Assembly (NCBI GenBank): GCA_965227745.1
Contig: OZ245769.1
Location: 1,550,001-1,614,000 of the forward strand
Length of the DNA stretch: 64,000 bases
Direction: 5' to 3'
Source: GAS368 sp965227745
GTDB lineage: Bacteria > Verrucomicrobiota > Verrucomicrobiia > Opitutales > Opitutaceae
Part shown: positions 43,226 through 51,663 of the stretch, piece by piece
How positions within the stretch are numbered: position 1 is the first letter of the stretch
How the letters are laid out: each line of letters opens with the position of its first letter
Notes under the pieces: model-generated
Databases searched by the model: none
What the model was told of the DNA's origin: nothing
The model's input: only the letters and a program-made list of their open reading frames with translations
Made by a program: the position numbers and the translations under genes

Positions 43226-44209
43226 TTACTGCGCCTTGTACTCGGTGACCTTGATTTTGCCCGCGATGATGTCGGCCTTGGCTTTGTTCAGCTTGGCCTC
43301 CATCTCGGGCGTGATGAGTTTGCGGTTATACTCGTCCAGCGAGTAATCGACACCCTGCTCGGAGAGGCCCAGTTGCAGTACGCCGCCCTTCCAAGTGCCG
43401 TTCTTCGCATCAAGCATCGTCTTGTAGACGGCGGTATCGACCCGCTTCACCGCCGAGGTGAGCACGCTGCCTGGGTGCAGGTAATTCTGATTGCTGTCGC
43501 AGCCGATGCTGAGCTTACCCGCGTCCTTCGCGGCCTGCATCACGCCACCGCCGGTGTTGCCGGCCGCGTGGAAAATCACATCCGCCCCGCGGCCGATCTG
43601 GCTCTTGGCGAGCTCGCCGCCCTTGGTCGGATCGTTCCACGCCGCGGCGGTCGTGCCGGTCATGTTTTGGAAAACTTCCGTGTCTTTGTTCACGAACTTC
43701 GCGCCCTCGGTATAGCCGACGGCGAACTTGCGGATCAGCGGAATATCCATCCCGCCCACGAAGCCCACCTTGCCGCTCTTCGAGGCCAGCGCCGCCGCCA
43801 TGCCGCACAGAAACGACGACTCCTGCTCGCGGAAATTAATCGACTGCACGTTTGGCAGGTCGACCACGCCGTCGACGATGGCGAACTTCACATTGGGGAA
43901 CTTCTTGGCCGCCGCCTCCACCGCCGAGGCTTGGGAAAAACCGATGGCGACGATGATGCTGGCCCCGCGCTGCGCGAAGCGCGTCATGGCCTGCTCGCGC
44001 TGCGCGGCATTGGTGACCTCAAATTCTTTCACCTCGATGCCGGTATCCTTCTTGAACTTCGCCGCGCCATCGGCCGCGGACTGATTGAAGGACTTGTCGA
44101 ACTTTCCGCCCATGTCGAAAATGATCGCGGGCGCGAAATCCGCGGCGCGAACCGCGAGGGAGAGAAGAACGGGCGCGAACAACGCGCCAACGAAGCGGGG
44201 CAGTTTCAT
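43226..44209 (-). CDS. BMP family nucleoside-binding protein of the ABC importer
   Basis: 327 residues from MKLPRFVGALFAPVLLSLAV, a signal peptide; an ATG 18 bases earlier is possible. BMP (PF02608) features: IIFDMGGKFDKSFNQSAADG at the ligand site, ESSFLCGMAAAL, and VGFVGGMDIPLIRKFAVGY. No lipobox Cys, so it is free in the periplasm rather than a lipoprotein. It heads the importer genes; the terminator at 44301 separates it from the ydbL unit. Confidence 0.93.
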   Translation of the reverse strand: MKLPRFVGALFAPVLLSLAVRAADFAPAIIFDMGGKFDKSFNQSAADGAAKFKKDTGIEVKEFEVTNAAQREQAMTRFAQRGASIIVAIGFSQASAVEAAAKKFPNVKFAIVDGVVDLPNVQSINFREQESSFLCGMAAALASKSGKVGFVGGMDIPLIRKFAVGYTEGAKFVNKDTEVFQNMTGTTAAAWNDPTKGGELAKSQIGRGADVIFHAAGNTGGGVMQAAKDAGKLSIGCDSNQNYLHPGSVLTSAVKRVDTAVYKTMLDAKNGTWKGGVLQLGLSEQGVDYSLDEYNRKLITPEMEAKLNKAKADIIAGKIKVTEYKAQ

Positions 44210-44300
44210 TTGAGAAGAAAGAGGCATGCACGGCACGCCGTTGCAAAACCTGCGCCAAGCTCGCTTATGACGCAACCCAATGTTGGCCGCTTCCGGCCAC

Positions 44301-44324
44301 AAAAAAGGCGGACCGAGGCCCGCC
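44301..44324 (-). terminator. Rho-independent terminator of the ydbH-ynbE-ydbL unit
   Basis: On the minus strand GGCGGGCCTCGGTCCGCC is followed by six T. It lies 44 bases after the ydbL stop and upstream of the BMP gene. Confidence 0.85.
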
Positions 44325-44367
44325 ATGGGTCGCGCTGAAAGTCGGCTGGAAGCCGGGGCGCGAGCCC

Positions 44368-44748
44368 TTATTTCTTTTGCCAAGAACCGTCTTCCTTCTG
44401 CACCCAGACACCCGGGGCACTCCCGGCGGCGAGTTGCTTGGCGCGCGCCTTGCCGACTTGATCGGCCGAGGAACCGGTCTGCTTGGCGAGGGCGGCATAA
44501 ACGGCCTCACGGTCGCTATTCTCGGCCGATATCACCGCACCGGCGGCGGCATCACTGCCCCGGGCCTCGACGAACCCGCGATTATTTTCGCCGACGACAC
44601 CTTTCGACTTCAGCTGGTCCAGTTGGGGCAGGCGCTGCGCCATCCGCGACTTCACCGCGCCCAGGTCCTGCGCATGGGTCGTGGTCGCCGCCAGTCCGAA
44701 GACGAGGCAGCCGACGAGGGCGAGCAGACGGAACAAGGAGGGTTTCAT
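44368..44748 (-). CDS. ydbL: YdbL-like DUF1318 periplasmic protein
   Basis: 126 residues with a signal peptide (cleavage near THAQDLG). The DUF1318 pattern is complete: KSKGVVGENNRGFVEARG, then DREAVYAALAKQTGSSADQV and GVWVQKEDGSWQKK. In E. coli YdbL works with YdbH and YnbE, which form an intermembrane bridge for outer-membrane lipid supply, and is proposed to assist their assembly. Gene order is the same here. It lies 12 bases after ynbE. Confidence 0.9.
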   Translation of the reverse strand: MKPSLFRLLALVGCLVFGLAATTTHAQDLGAVKSRMAQRLPQLDQLKSKGVVGENNRGFVEARGSDAAAGAVISAENSDREAVYAALAKQTGSSADQVGKARAKQLAAGSAPGVWVQKEDGSWQKK

Positions 44749-44760
44749 GGGAGTTAAAAA

Positions 44761-44937
44761 CTATTGCTTAACCGAGTAAGGCGCAACCGTGGTCGATTTT
44801 TTATCCAAATCGCCAAAGAAGTCATCGAGGGCCTTGTCCACCTTCACGTTCACATCGAGCGTGGCGTGCACATCCATCGTGACATGGACGCAGCCGGCGA
44901 GGACGAACGCACCGAGAAAGGGGAGCAGGCGAAGCAT
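44761..44937 (-). CDS. ynbE: YnbE-like small lipoprotein
   Basis: 58 residues from MLRLLPFLGAFVLAGCVHVT, with a lipobox LAGC. The mature part (VHATLDVNVKVDKALDDFFG) has the short beta-strand plus helix of YnbE lipoproteins. In E. coli YnbE sits in the outer membrane and joins the C-terminus of YdbH by beta augmentation. The genes on both sides are ydbH- and ydbL-like, which supports the call despite the small size. Confidence 0.85.
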   Translation of the reverse strand: MLRLLPFLGAFVLAGCVHVTMDVHATLDVNVKVDKALDDFFGDLDKKSTTVAPYSVKQ

Positions 44938-44981
44938 GGGAAGAGTGTGCAACGAGCAGACCCCAAAGCGCAACCTAGGTT

Positions 44982-46220
44982 TCATTTGTCGGCGCGTAGT
45001 TTCACGGAGGCCTTATTGCCCAGACCGAGGCGGAGCACTTGGTCGAGCGGCCCGGAAAGATTCACAGTGAACGTGATGTGTTTCACGTCCCGGTCATCGA
45101 GCGGACGCGCGTTCACCCGGATTTGCGCCGTGCGGCCCCCATCGGCGTTTTGCCGATAAAGATCAACCTGCAGGCTGTCCACGGTGAGCGAATCCTCGCC
45201 CAATTCGACCCGGCGCAGGGTGTCGAAGGCCGGGTTCTTAATCGAAAGGATCGGCAACAATGCGAGCCGCTCCGGCACCCGGCTGGTCAAGAGACCGGGC
45301 GACGGCGCGAGCAAGAGCATGGCCGATTCGCCCGGGAGGGAAGTCAGCCCACCTTCCGCTTTCACGGAGGCTTCCCTAGGTCTCCACTCGACCGTGATGC
45401 GACCGGCGATGCGGCCCTTGGCCTCCTTGACCGCCTGCGGGGCGAGGAGGGCAAGATCGCTCAACACGAGGCGGGAAAAATCGGCGGTCGTCTTGAGCAC
45501 CGGGTTGGCCGGATCAATGGTGAAGGGCGTGAGCGTCACGCGATCGCCGAGCGCCGCGACCTCGGCCCGCGTGACGGAAATCGCATCGCCCTCCGCGCCT
45601 TCGGCATCGAGCGCGAGATTGGTGGCGGCCAGACCGAGGATCTGAATCGTCTCCACGCGGACCCGGGCGGTGCGCAGCGTGGGCTTCGATTTCTTGAGTT
45701 GGAGTTCCGCGTCTAATGTCAGCCCGGTCGCGCTCCAGCGCTGCCCCGCACTCCCGGCTGTGCCGGCCGCGAGCGTCACGTGAAGGGTGCCAGACGCTTC
45801 CGCGCCGCGCCACTCCCCTGCCCCCTCGACCAGCAGGTCGCCGGTAAATTCAAAGTCGTCGGGCATGTTCTTCTTGCCCGACTGCTCCGCGATCAGGCGC
45901 CACCACGACGCGGCCGCGAGCTTCGCCTGGACGATTCGCCAGGTGCCCGGCTTTTCGCCCCGGGGAAGCGTAAACTCCAGTTGCACATCCAGCCCGGTCG
46001 CCTTGAGGGTGGCCTCGACGCGCAGGCTGTCGCTGCTGGCATCGGTGACGGGCTGGACCTTCAGTTGCCACCCGATGTTAGGCAGCCCGGGGATTTTCGG
46101 GAGCGCGAGTTGCCCCGAGAGGTCGCTCTTGATCGGAGGGAGGGGTGGCGCGACCTCAGCCGCCGCTGCGCCTCCCATCCCGAGGATGGCAGAGAGAAAG
46201 CAGAGGATGGAGGTGCGCAC
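44982..46220 (-). CDS. ydbH: Short YdbH-like (AsmA-like) intermembrane bridge protein
   Basis: 412 residues, beta-rich throughout, with the YdbH C-terminal type segments GRITVEWRPREASVKAEGG, VDSLQVDLYRQNADGGRTAQ and VNLSGPLDQVLRLGL. It is under half the length of E. coli YdbH (about 880). The N-terminus (MRTSILCFLSAILGMGGAAA) looks like a cleavable signal peptide rather than an inner-membrane anchor. Gene order ydbH-ynbE-ydbL is conserved. It may span the periplasm less fully, or need another inner-membrane partner. Confidence 0.78.
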   Translation of the reverse strand: MRTSILCFLSAILGMGGAAAAEVAPPLPPIKSDLSGQLALPKIPGLPNIGWQLKVQPVTDASSDSLRVEATLKATGLDVQLEFTLPRGEKPGTWRIVQAKLAAASWWRLIAEQSGKKNMPDDFEFTGDLLVEGAGEWRGAEASGTLHVTLAAGTAGSAGQRWSATGLTLDAELQLKKSKPTLRTARVRVETIQILGLAATNLALDAEGAEGDAISVTRAEVAALGDRVTLTPFTIDPANPVLKTTADFSRLVLSDLALLAPQAVKEAKGRIAGRITVEWRPREASVKAEGGLTSLPGESAMLLLAPSPGLLTSRVPERLALLPILSIKNPAFDTLRRVELGEDSLTVDSLQVDLYRQNADGGRTAQIRVNARPLDDRDVKHITFTVNLSGPLDQVLRLGLGNKASVKLRADK

Positions 46221-46239
46221 GCGGAAAGAGGGACTTCAT

Positions 46240-46500
46240 CTAACCTGTGTCGTCGACGATCTCAAAATCAACCACCAGCACTCGTTTCGTGGCATGATCG
46301 ACGTGGTAGTGCACGAGGATATCTCCGAAAACTCTTATCGAGATGGGGGCCAGGCCGCTTCCCTTTAATTGGAGGTCAGGCTCTCTAAACGGGTGAAGGG
46401 CTATCGCCTCGAAACAATCATACAACTGCCATTGGTTCGCTCCGGGCAAGGCGAGGACCTGGCCGAGAGCGCGCTTATCGACCGCAAACCGATAGCTCAC
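46240..46500 (-). CDS. RelE/ParE-like toxin candidate
   Basis: 86 residues with the RelE/ParE strand pattern: an N-terminal helix pair, then DLQLKGSG, SIRVFGDILVHYHVD and KRVLVVDFEIV. Its ATG overlaps the stop of the small upstream gene by 4 bases, the usual layout antitoxin then toxin. No catalytic residue assignment is possible by eye; it could be inactive or chromosomally tamed. Confidence 0.65.
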   Translation of the reverse strand: MSYRFAVDKRALGQVLALPGANQWQLYDCFEAIALHPFREPDLQLKGSGLAPISIRVFGDILVHYHVDHATKRVLVVDFEIVDDTG

Positions 46501-46700
46501 AAACGAGGGCCCGCCTGCCGCGCAATCTGCGACTTAACCTCGGCTTGGTCGACGAAGGCGCCTTCCGTGAGCCGATTGCCGAGGTCCGCTTGACGCGCTT
46601 GGTCTTTTTCGAGTTCAGCCAAGCGCAAGTAGGAGCGAAGTTCCACCCGCTCGCCCTCGGTCAGGGCCCAGACGAACTTTTTCAAGTCAGCGCTGCTCAT
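46497..46700 (-). CDS. Small antitoxin candidate
   Basis: 67 residues, charged and helical (MSSADLKKFVWALTEGERVE, then LRSYLRLAELEKDQ). Size, composition and the 4-base overlap with a RelE/ParE-like gene suggest the antitoxin of a type II pair. No known DNA-binding motif is clear. Confidence 0.6.
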   Translation of the reverse strand: MSSADLKKFVWALTEGERVELRSYLRLAELEKDQARQADLGNRLTEGAFVDQAEVKSQIARQAGPRL

Positions 46701-46741
46701 ATCCGGACCCTAACACCCCTTCGCTCGCGGGCAAGCCGCGA

Positions 46742-49360
46742 TCACTTCACGCCCACCGCCGGCAGGCGCCAGATCTGCTCCGCGTATTCGCGGATGGTGC
46801 GATCGCTGGAGAATTTACCGACGCGGGCGGTGTTGAGAATCGCCATCTTCGCCCACTTCGCACGGTCGCGATAGGCGGCGTCCACGCGGGCGTGGGCATC
46901 GCAGTAGGAGCGGAAATCGGCGAGGAGGAGGTAGGGATCGCCGCCACGCAGCAGGCTGTCGTGCGTATGGCCAAAAGCGCCCTGCTCACCCGGGGTGAAG
47001 TAGTCGCTTCCGAGCCAGTCGATGACGGCGCGCAGTTCCTCGTCGGCGTGGTACTTGTCCCACGGATTGTAACCCTTTTTCCAGAGCGCTTCCACCTCGG
47101 GGACCGTGAGGCCGAAGATGAAGATATTCTCGCTGCCGACTTCTTCGCCGATCTCGACATTCGCTCCGTCCAGCGTGCCGATGGTCAGCGCGCCGTTGCC
47201 CATGAGTTTCATGTTGCCGGTGCCGGAGGCCTCTTTGCCGGCCGTGGAAATTTGCTCGGAGAGATCGGCGGCGGGGATGATTTTCTCGGCGAGTGAGACG
47301 CGGTAGTTGGGCAGGAAAGCGACCTTGAGCTTACCGCCGATGCGCTCATCGGAATTGATCTTGGCGCCGATGACATTGATCGCGCGGATGATGTTTTTCG
47401 CGAGGTCGTAGCCGGGCGCGGCCTTGGCGCCGAAGATAAAGACGCGCGGCACGATATCGAGCGACGGATTCTGCAGGAGGCGGCGATAGAGCGCGAGGAT
47501 GTGCAGCAGATTCAGGTGCTGGCGCTTGTACTCGTGGAGGCGCTTGATCTGCACATCGAAGAGCGCGTCGGGCGAAACCGTGACGCCGCACTGCGCCTGA
47601 ATGACGGCGGCGAGGTCCACTTTGTTGGCCCGCTTGATCGCCATGAACTCATGCTGGAACACCGGATCGTCGGCGAATTTTTCCAGCCCGCGCAACAGGT
47701 CGAGGTTGCGCGCCCAGGCTTCGCTGCCGAGCTTTTCGGTGATGAGCGCGGAGAGGCGCAGATTGCTCTTCAAAATCCAGCGGCGCGGCGTGATGCCGTT
47801 GGTCTTGTTCTGGAATTTATTTGGGTACAGCGCGTCGAATTCCGGGAAGAGATCCTTCTTCAGCAGCGCGGTGTGCAGCGCGGCCACGCCGTTGACGGCG
47901 TGCGAGCCGGCCACGGCGAGGTTGGCCATGCGGACCATCTTGGAGCCGTTTTCCTCGATGATGGAACAGACGCGCTTCTTGCCATCGTCGCCGGGCCACT
48001 TGGCTTCGACGAGCTTCATCAGCCGGGCGTTGATCTCGTAGATGATCTGGAGATGGCGCGGCAGCACGCGCTCGAAGAGCGGCACGCCCCACTTTTCCAA
48101 GGCCTCGGGCAGCAACGTGTGATTGGTGTAGGCGAAGGTCGTGGAAACAATCTTCCACGCGTCGTCCCACGGCATGTTTTCCTCGTCGACGAGGATGCGC
48201 ATGAGCTCCACCACGGCGATGGTGGGGTGCGTGTCGTTGAGCTGCACCGCGACTTTATCGGCGAAATTGGCCCAGCCATTGCCCGGCGAACGGAAGTGGC
48301 GGCGGATGATATCGCGCAGCGAGCAGGCGACGAAGAAGTACTGCTGCACGAGGCGCAGTTCCTTGCCGTTCTCGGTCTTGTCATTCGGATAGAGCACCTT
48401 GGAGACGGTCTCGCCGACGGCCTTTTCGCGGACCGCTTCGACGTAGCCGCCGCTGTTGAACGCCGTGAGATCGAAGTCCTCGGTGGACTTCGAGGCCCAG
48501 AGGCGGAGGAGATTCACGGTCTTCGTGCCGTAGCCGGCGGTCGGAATATCGTGCGGCACGCCGAGAATGGTCTTCGTGCCGACCCAGCGCGGGCGGTAAT
48601 TACCGCGATCATCGAAGACGTTTTCGACGCGGCCAAAGAGCTTCACCTCCTGGGTGTACTCCGGGCGCACGACGTCCCACGGGCTGCCGAAAATGATCCA
48701 GTTATCAGGGTGCTCGATCTGCTTACCGTCGATAAACTCCTGCTTGAACAAGCCGAACTCGTAGTAAATGCCGTAGCCTAGCGCCGGGTAGTCGAGCGTG
48801 GCCAGCGAATCGAGGAAGCACGCGGCAAGCCGGCCCAGACCGCCATTGCCGAGCCCCATGTCGACTTCTGCCTCGCGGATTTTCTCGAAGTCCTGCCCCA
48901 GCGATTGGAGCGCAGCCCGAGCGGTCTCGAGCAGGCCCGTCGCGATGAGATTATTGCCGAAGAGGCGGCCCATCAGGTACTCGAGGGAGAAGTAGTAAAT
49001 GCGGCGGACATTCTGGGCGTTGTGCACCGCCTGCGTCGCGATCATGCGCTCGTGGATCGTGTCGCGCACGGCGAGGGCCGTGGCGACCCACCAATCGCGC
49101 GCGGTCGCCGAGGCCGGGTGGCGCGCGAGGGTTGACACCAGGTGTCGCTGAATGAGGGAGCGGAAAACGTCCTCCGGTTTGTCAGCCGACGTATGCGGAT
49201 TATGAATCGACTGGATCAAGGCCCCGCTCTGGAAAGGCGCGGTGCTGGAGGCCTGGGGCGCTTCTGGTGCGATCGTTGCCGTCTGCGCCGACGCAGGTTT
49301 CGCCCCGGAATTTTGGGCGGGCGTCTTCGTCGCGGTCGTTTTCTTGGGAGCGGTCGACAT
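46742..49360 (-). CDS. glgP: Glycogen phosphorylase
   Basis: 872 residues. The PLP-binding segment EASGTGNMKLMGNGALTIGT and the YYFSLEYLMGRLFGNNL and GLGNGGLGRLAACFLDSLAT motifs are those of glycogen/maltodextrin phosphorylases, which release glucose 1-phosphate. The first 50 residues are an extra Lys/Thr/Ala/Pro-rich tail (MSTAPKKTTATKTPAQNSGA), similar in composition to the tail of the carbohydrate-binding protein at 53693. No other glycogen genes are adjacent. Confidence 0.97.
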   Translation of the reverse strand: MSTAPKKTTATKTPAQNSGAKPASAQTATIAPEAPQASSTAPFQSGALIQSIHNPHTSADKPEDVFRSLIQRHLVSTLARHPASATARDWWVATALAVRDTIHERMIATQAVHNAQNVRRIYYFSLEYLMGRLFGNNLIATGLLETARAALQSLGQDFEKIREAEVDMGLGNGGLGRLAACFLDSLATLDYPALGYGIYYEFGLFKQEFIDGKQIEHPDNWIIFGSPWDVVRPEYTQEVKLFGRVENVFDDRGNYRPRWVGTKTILGVPHDIPTAGYGTKTVNLLRLWASKSTEDFDLTAFNSGGYVEAVREKAVGETVSKVLYPNDKTENGKELRLVQQYFFVACSLRDIIRRHFRSPGNGWANFADKVAVQLNDTHPTIAVVELMRILVDEENMPWDDAWKIVSTTFAYTNHTLLPEALEKWGVPLFERVLPRHLQIIYEINARLMKLVEAKWPGDDGKKRVCSIIEENGSKMVRMANLAVAGSHAVNGVAALHTALLKKDLFPEFDALYPNKFQNKTNGITPRRWILKSNLRLSALITEKLGSEAWARNLDLLRGLEKFADDPVFQHEFMAIKRANKVDLAAVIQAQCGVTVSPDALFDVQIKRLHEYKRQHLNLLHILALYRRLLQNPSLDIVPRVFIFGAKAAPGYDLAKNIIRAINVIGAKINSDERIGGKLKVAFLPNYRVSLAEKIIPAADLSEQISTAGKEASGTGNMKLMGNGALTIGTLDGANVEIGEEVGSENIFIFGLTVPEVEALWKKGYNPWDKYHADEELRAVIDWLGSDYFTPGEQGAFGHTHDSLLRGGDPYLLLADFRSYCDAHARVDAAYRDRAKWAKMAILNTARVGKFSSDRTIREYAEQIWRLPAVGVK

Positions 49361-49430
49361 AGGAGGGAAAGTTAAACGGTCTTAAACGATGAGAAACATG
49401 AATTGTGCCAGAGCGAGCCCGGGATGCGGC

Positions 49431-51371
49431 TTATTTTTGGAAGCGGCGCGCTAGCTCGCTGTGGTTCAACTCGATATAGGTCGGCCGCCCGGCGGGATTC
49501 GTGAGCGGCGAGCGGGTCGCCAGCAGTTGAGCGACGAGGGCCTGAAGCTCGGCCTCGTTGGCCCGCTCGGGCAGGCGCACGGCCTTGGCCACGGCAAGCC
49601 GGGCCAGTTCCTCCCGGGCGAGATCAGTGTCCTTGTCCGGCAGGCGACCATCGCGAAAGGCTCCGAGCAAGTCGCGCAGAAACGGCTCCGCGTCCGCCGG
49701 CTCCATCCAGGCCGGCACGGCCTCGACGCGAAAGAAATTACGACCGAACTCCCCCACTTCGAAACCGTGCGCATGCAGAAACTTCAGCCGGTCGATCAGC
49801 AAAGCCGACGACACCGGATCGAGTTCCAAGGGCACCGGCAGCAACAACCGCTGGCTCGGTACCTCGCCCGCGCGAAACTGCTCGCGCAACCGCTCGAACC
49901 ACACGCGCTCGTGCGCCGCGCGGCGGTCGAGCAAGACGAGGCCTGCGGGGGTCTCAAACAACGCGTAGCTCCCGTGCGCCAGCGCGAGGAATCGCCACGT
50001 GGGGTTAACGACTTCGGATTTACGGGCGACCGGATCGGATTTGCTGGTGGCGATGGTGACTGAGAGGGCGGCGGTGAGCCCGGATGCGACCGAGGAGGGA
50101 GCGACCGCCCCAACCGAACTGCCGTTTACCTGCTGGACTGGGTCCGCATCAACCACCGGTGGCGGGACCGCACGCGTGATCGCACCGGTCACGCTATCGA
50201 GCACCGCCGTCGCCAGGGGTGGCACCACCGCGCGCAAAGGCGAGACCACCGGCGCCGGGGCCGACGCGGGCGAATGCGGTGAGGACGAGGCCGCCGCGCC
50301 ATTCGCCGGCGGAACGGCAATCTGACCGGGAAGCGCTGCTTGAAATTGGGATGGAGTCGCACCAAAAGGCGTCACCGGTCCGCCGAGTTCGCGCAGCCGC
50401 TGCAATACCGCGCGAATCACAAAGCTCCGGACCTGCGACTCGCTGCGAAAGCGCACCTCGCGCTTCGCCGGATGGACATTCACGTCGACGGCGGCGGGGT
50501 CGCAGTCGAAAAAGACGAAGGCGAGCGGGTAGCGCCCCTTCGGCAGCGACTCGTGGTAGCTCTCGATGAGTGCGTAGTTCAGCGTGCGACTGTCGACCGG
50601 CCGCTGGTTGACGAAGACGATCATCTCATGCCGCGTGGACCGCCCGATGCCGGGACGGCCGATCAAACCATGCAAGGCCATCCCCGGTTCTTTCGTGTCG
50701 ATGGCGATGAGCGATTCCGCGGTCTGCCGACCGAAAATCTCCGCGATGCGCTCCGTGAGGCTCGCACACTCGGGCGAGCGAAACACCACCCGCCCATCCT
50801 CGATCAAAGTGAACGCCGTCCCCGGGCACGCCAAGGCGTAGAGCCGCACGCATTGGATGATGTGCGCCGCCTCGGTCTGGTCGGTTTTAAGAAATTTCCG
50901 GCGTGCGGGGACGGAATTGAAAAGGTGGGTCACCTCCATGCGCGTGCCCACGGGACGGCCGCAGTCGCGCACATGGACGAACTTGCCGCCGTTGACGAGA
51001 ATCTCTGTTCCGACATCGCTGCCCTGCTCGCGCGTCTGCAACTCGAAGCGCGATACGCTCGCGATCGAGGGCAGCGCCTCACCGCGAAAACCGTAGCTCG
51101 CGAGCCGGTCGAGGTCGGCGGCCTCGACGATCTTGCTCGTAGCGTGGCGCTCGAGCGCGAGCAGCGCGTCGTCCCGCGACATGCCGTGGCCGTTATCCTC
51201 GATGCGCATCAGCGAACGCCCACCATGGCGAAACTCCACCTCGATCCGCGTGGCCCCGGCATCGAGTGCATTTTCGACCAATTCCTTCACCACTGCAGCC
51301 GGCCGCTCAATCACCTCGCCAGCGGCGATTTGATTGGCGACCCGGTCGGGAAGGATACGAACTTTTGCCAT
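49431..51371 (-). CDS. mutL: DNA mismatch repair protein MutL
   Basis: 646 residues from MAKVRILPDRVANQIAAGEV. The GHKL ATPase motifs are intact: ELVENALDAGATRIEV, IEDNGHGM and GFRGEALPSI. A Pro/Ala/Ser-rich linker spans about 340-445. In the C-terminal domain the endonuclease motif DQHAxxExxxxE is replaced by DRRAAHERVWFE (about residue 480) and the CPHGRP-type motif by NPAGRP (about 625), so nicking activity is probably lost. No mutS or mutH is nearby. Confidence 0.96.
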   Translation of the reverse strand: MAKVRILPDRVANQIAAGEVIERPAAVVKELVENALDAGATRIEVEFRHGGRSLMRIEDNGHGMSRDDALLALERHATSKIVEAADLDRLASYGFRGEALPSIASVSRFELQTREQGSDVGTEILVNGGKFVHVRDCGRPVGTRMEVTHLFNSVPARRKFLKTDQTEAAHIIQCVRLYALACPGTAFTLIEDGRVVFRSPECASLTERIAEIFGRQTAESLIAIDTKEPGMALHGLIGRPGIGRSTRHEMIVFVNQRPVDSRTLNYALIESYHESLPKGRYPLAFVFFDCDPAAVDVNVHPAKREVRFRSESQVRSFVIRAVLQRLRELGGPVTPFGATPSQFQAALPGQIAVPPANGAAASSSPHSPASAPAPVVSPLRAVVPPLATAVLDSVTGAITRAVPPPVVDADPVQQVNGSSVGAVAPSSVASGLTAALSVTIATSKSDPVARKSEVVNPTWRFLALAHGSYALFETPAGLVLLDRRAAHERVWFERLREQFRAGEVPSQRLLLPVPLELDPVSSALLIDRLKFLHAHGFEVGEFGRNFFRVEAVPAWMEPADAEPFLRDLLGAFRDGRLPDKDTDLAREELARLAVAKAVRLPERANEAELQALVAQLLATRSPLTNPAGRPTYIELNHSELARRFQK

Positions 51372-51663
51372 CGATAGAGTGCCCTCAGTAAATCGCGGAA
51401 CGCCGGGCAAACGGAAGCGTGGAATTTCAGACGAGAGACGAAATCAACTGAGGCCCCGATCGGCTCGCTGGTGCTCGCCGCACCACCAGCCACGCCGCGC
51501 GGCCCCGCTAAAGGAGGGGCGCTTTGTAAGCGCCCGGCGCGGCCTGTCCGTTCCCACCTCTCGGCGGTGGAAAACCGCCGCTCCGTTTCAGAGCGCGCCA
51601 CGCGCAACGAACCTCGACCTGCATCGGCTCGCTGGCGCTCGCCGCCACGCGTGGAACTGGATT
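51372..51663. other. Non-coding gap with several palindromic repeats
   Basis: 292 bases between argH and mutL with no gene. Besides the pair at 51513-51584 it contains two variants of the GGCTCGCTGGCGCTCGCCG phrase (near 51463 and 51635), which resembles the arms of the inverted repeat at 19623. Confidence 0.6.
51513..51584. repeat. Inverted pair of GGAG-headed hairpins (BIME-like)
   Basis: Left: GGAG then GGGCGCTT TGT AAGCGCCC (51513-51535). Right, on the opposite strand from 51584: GGAG then CGGCGGT TTTCC ACCGCCG. The heads face outward and the two stems differ in sequence, as in composite BIMEs. It sits between argH and mutL. Confidence 0.75.
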
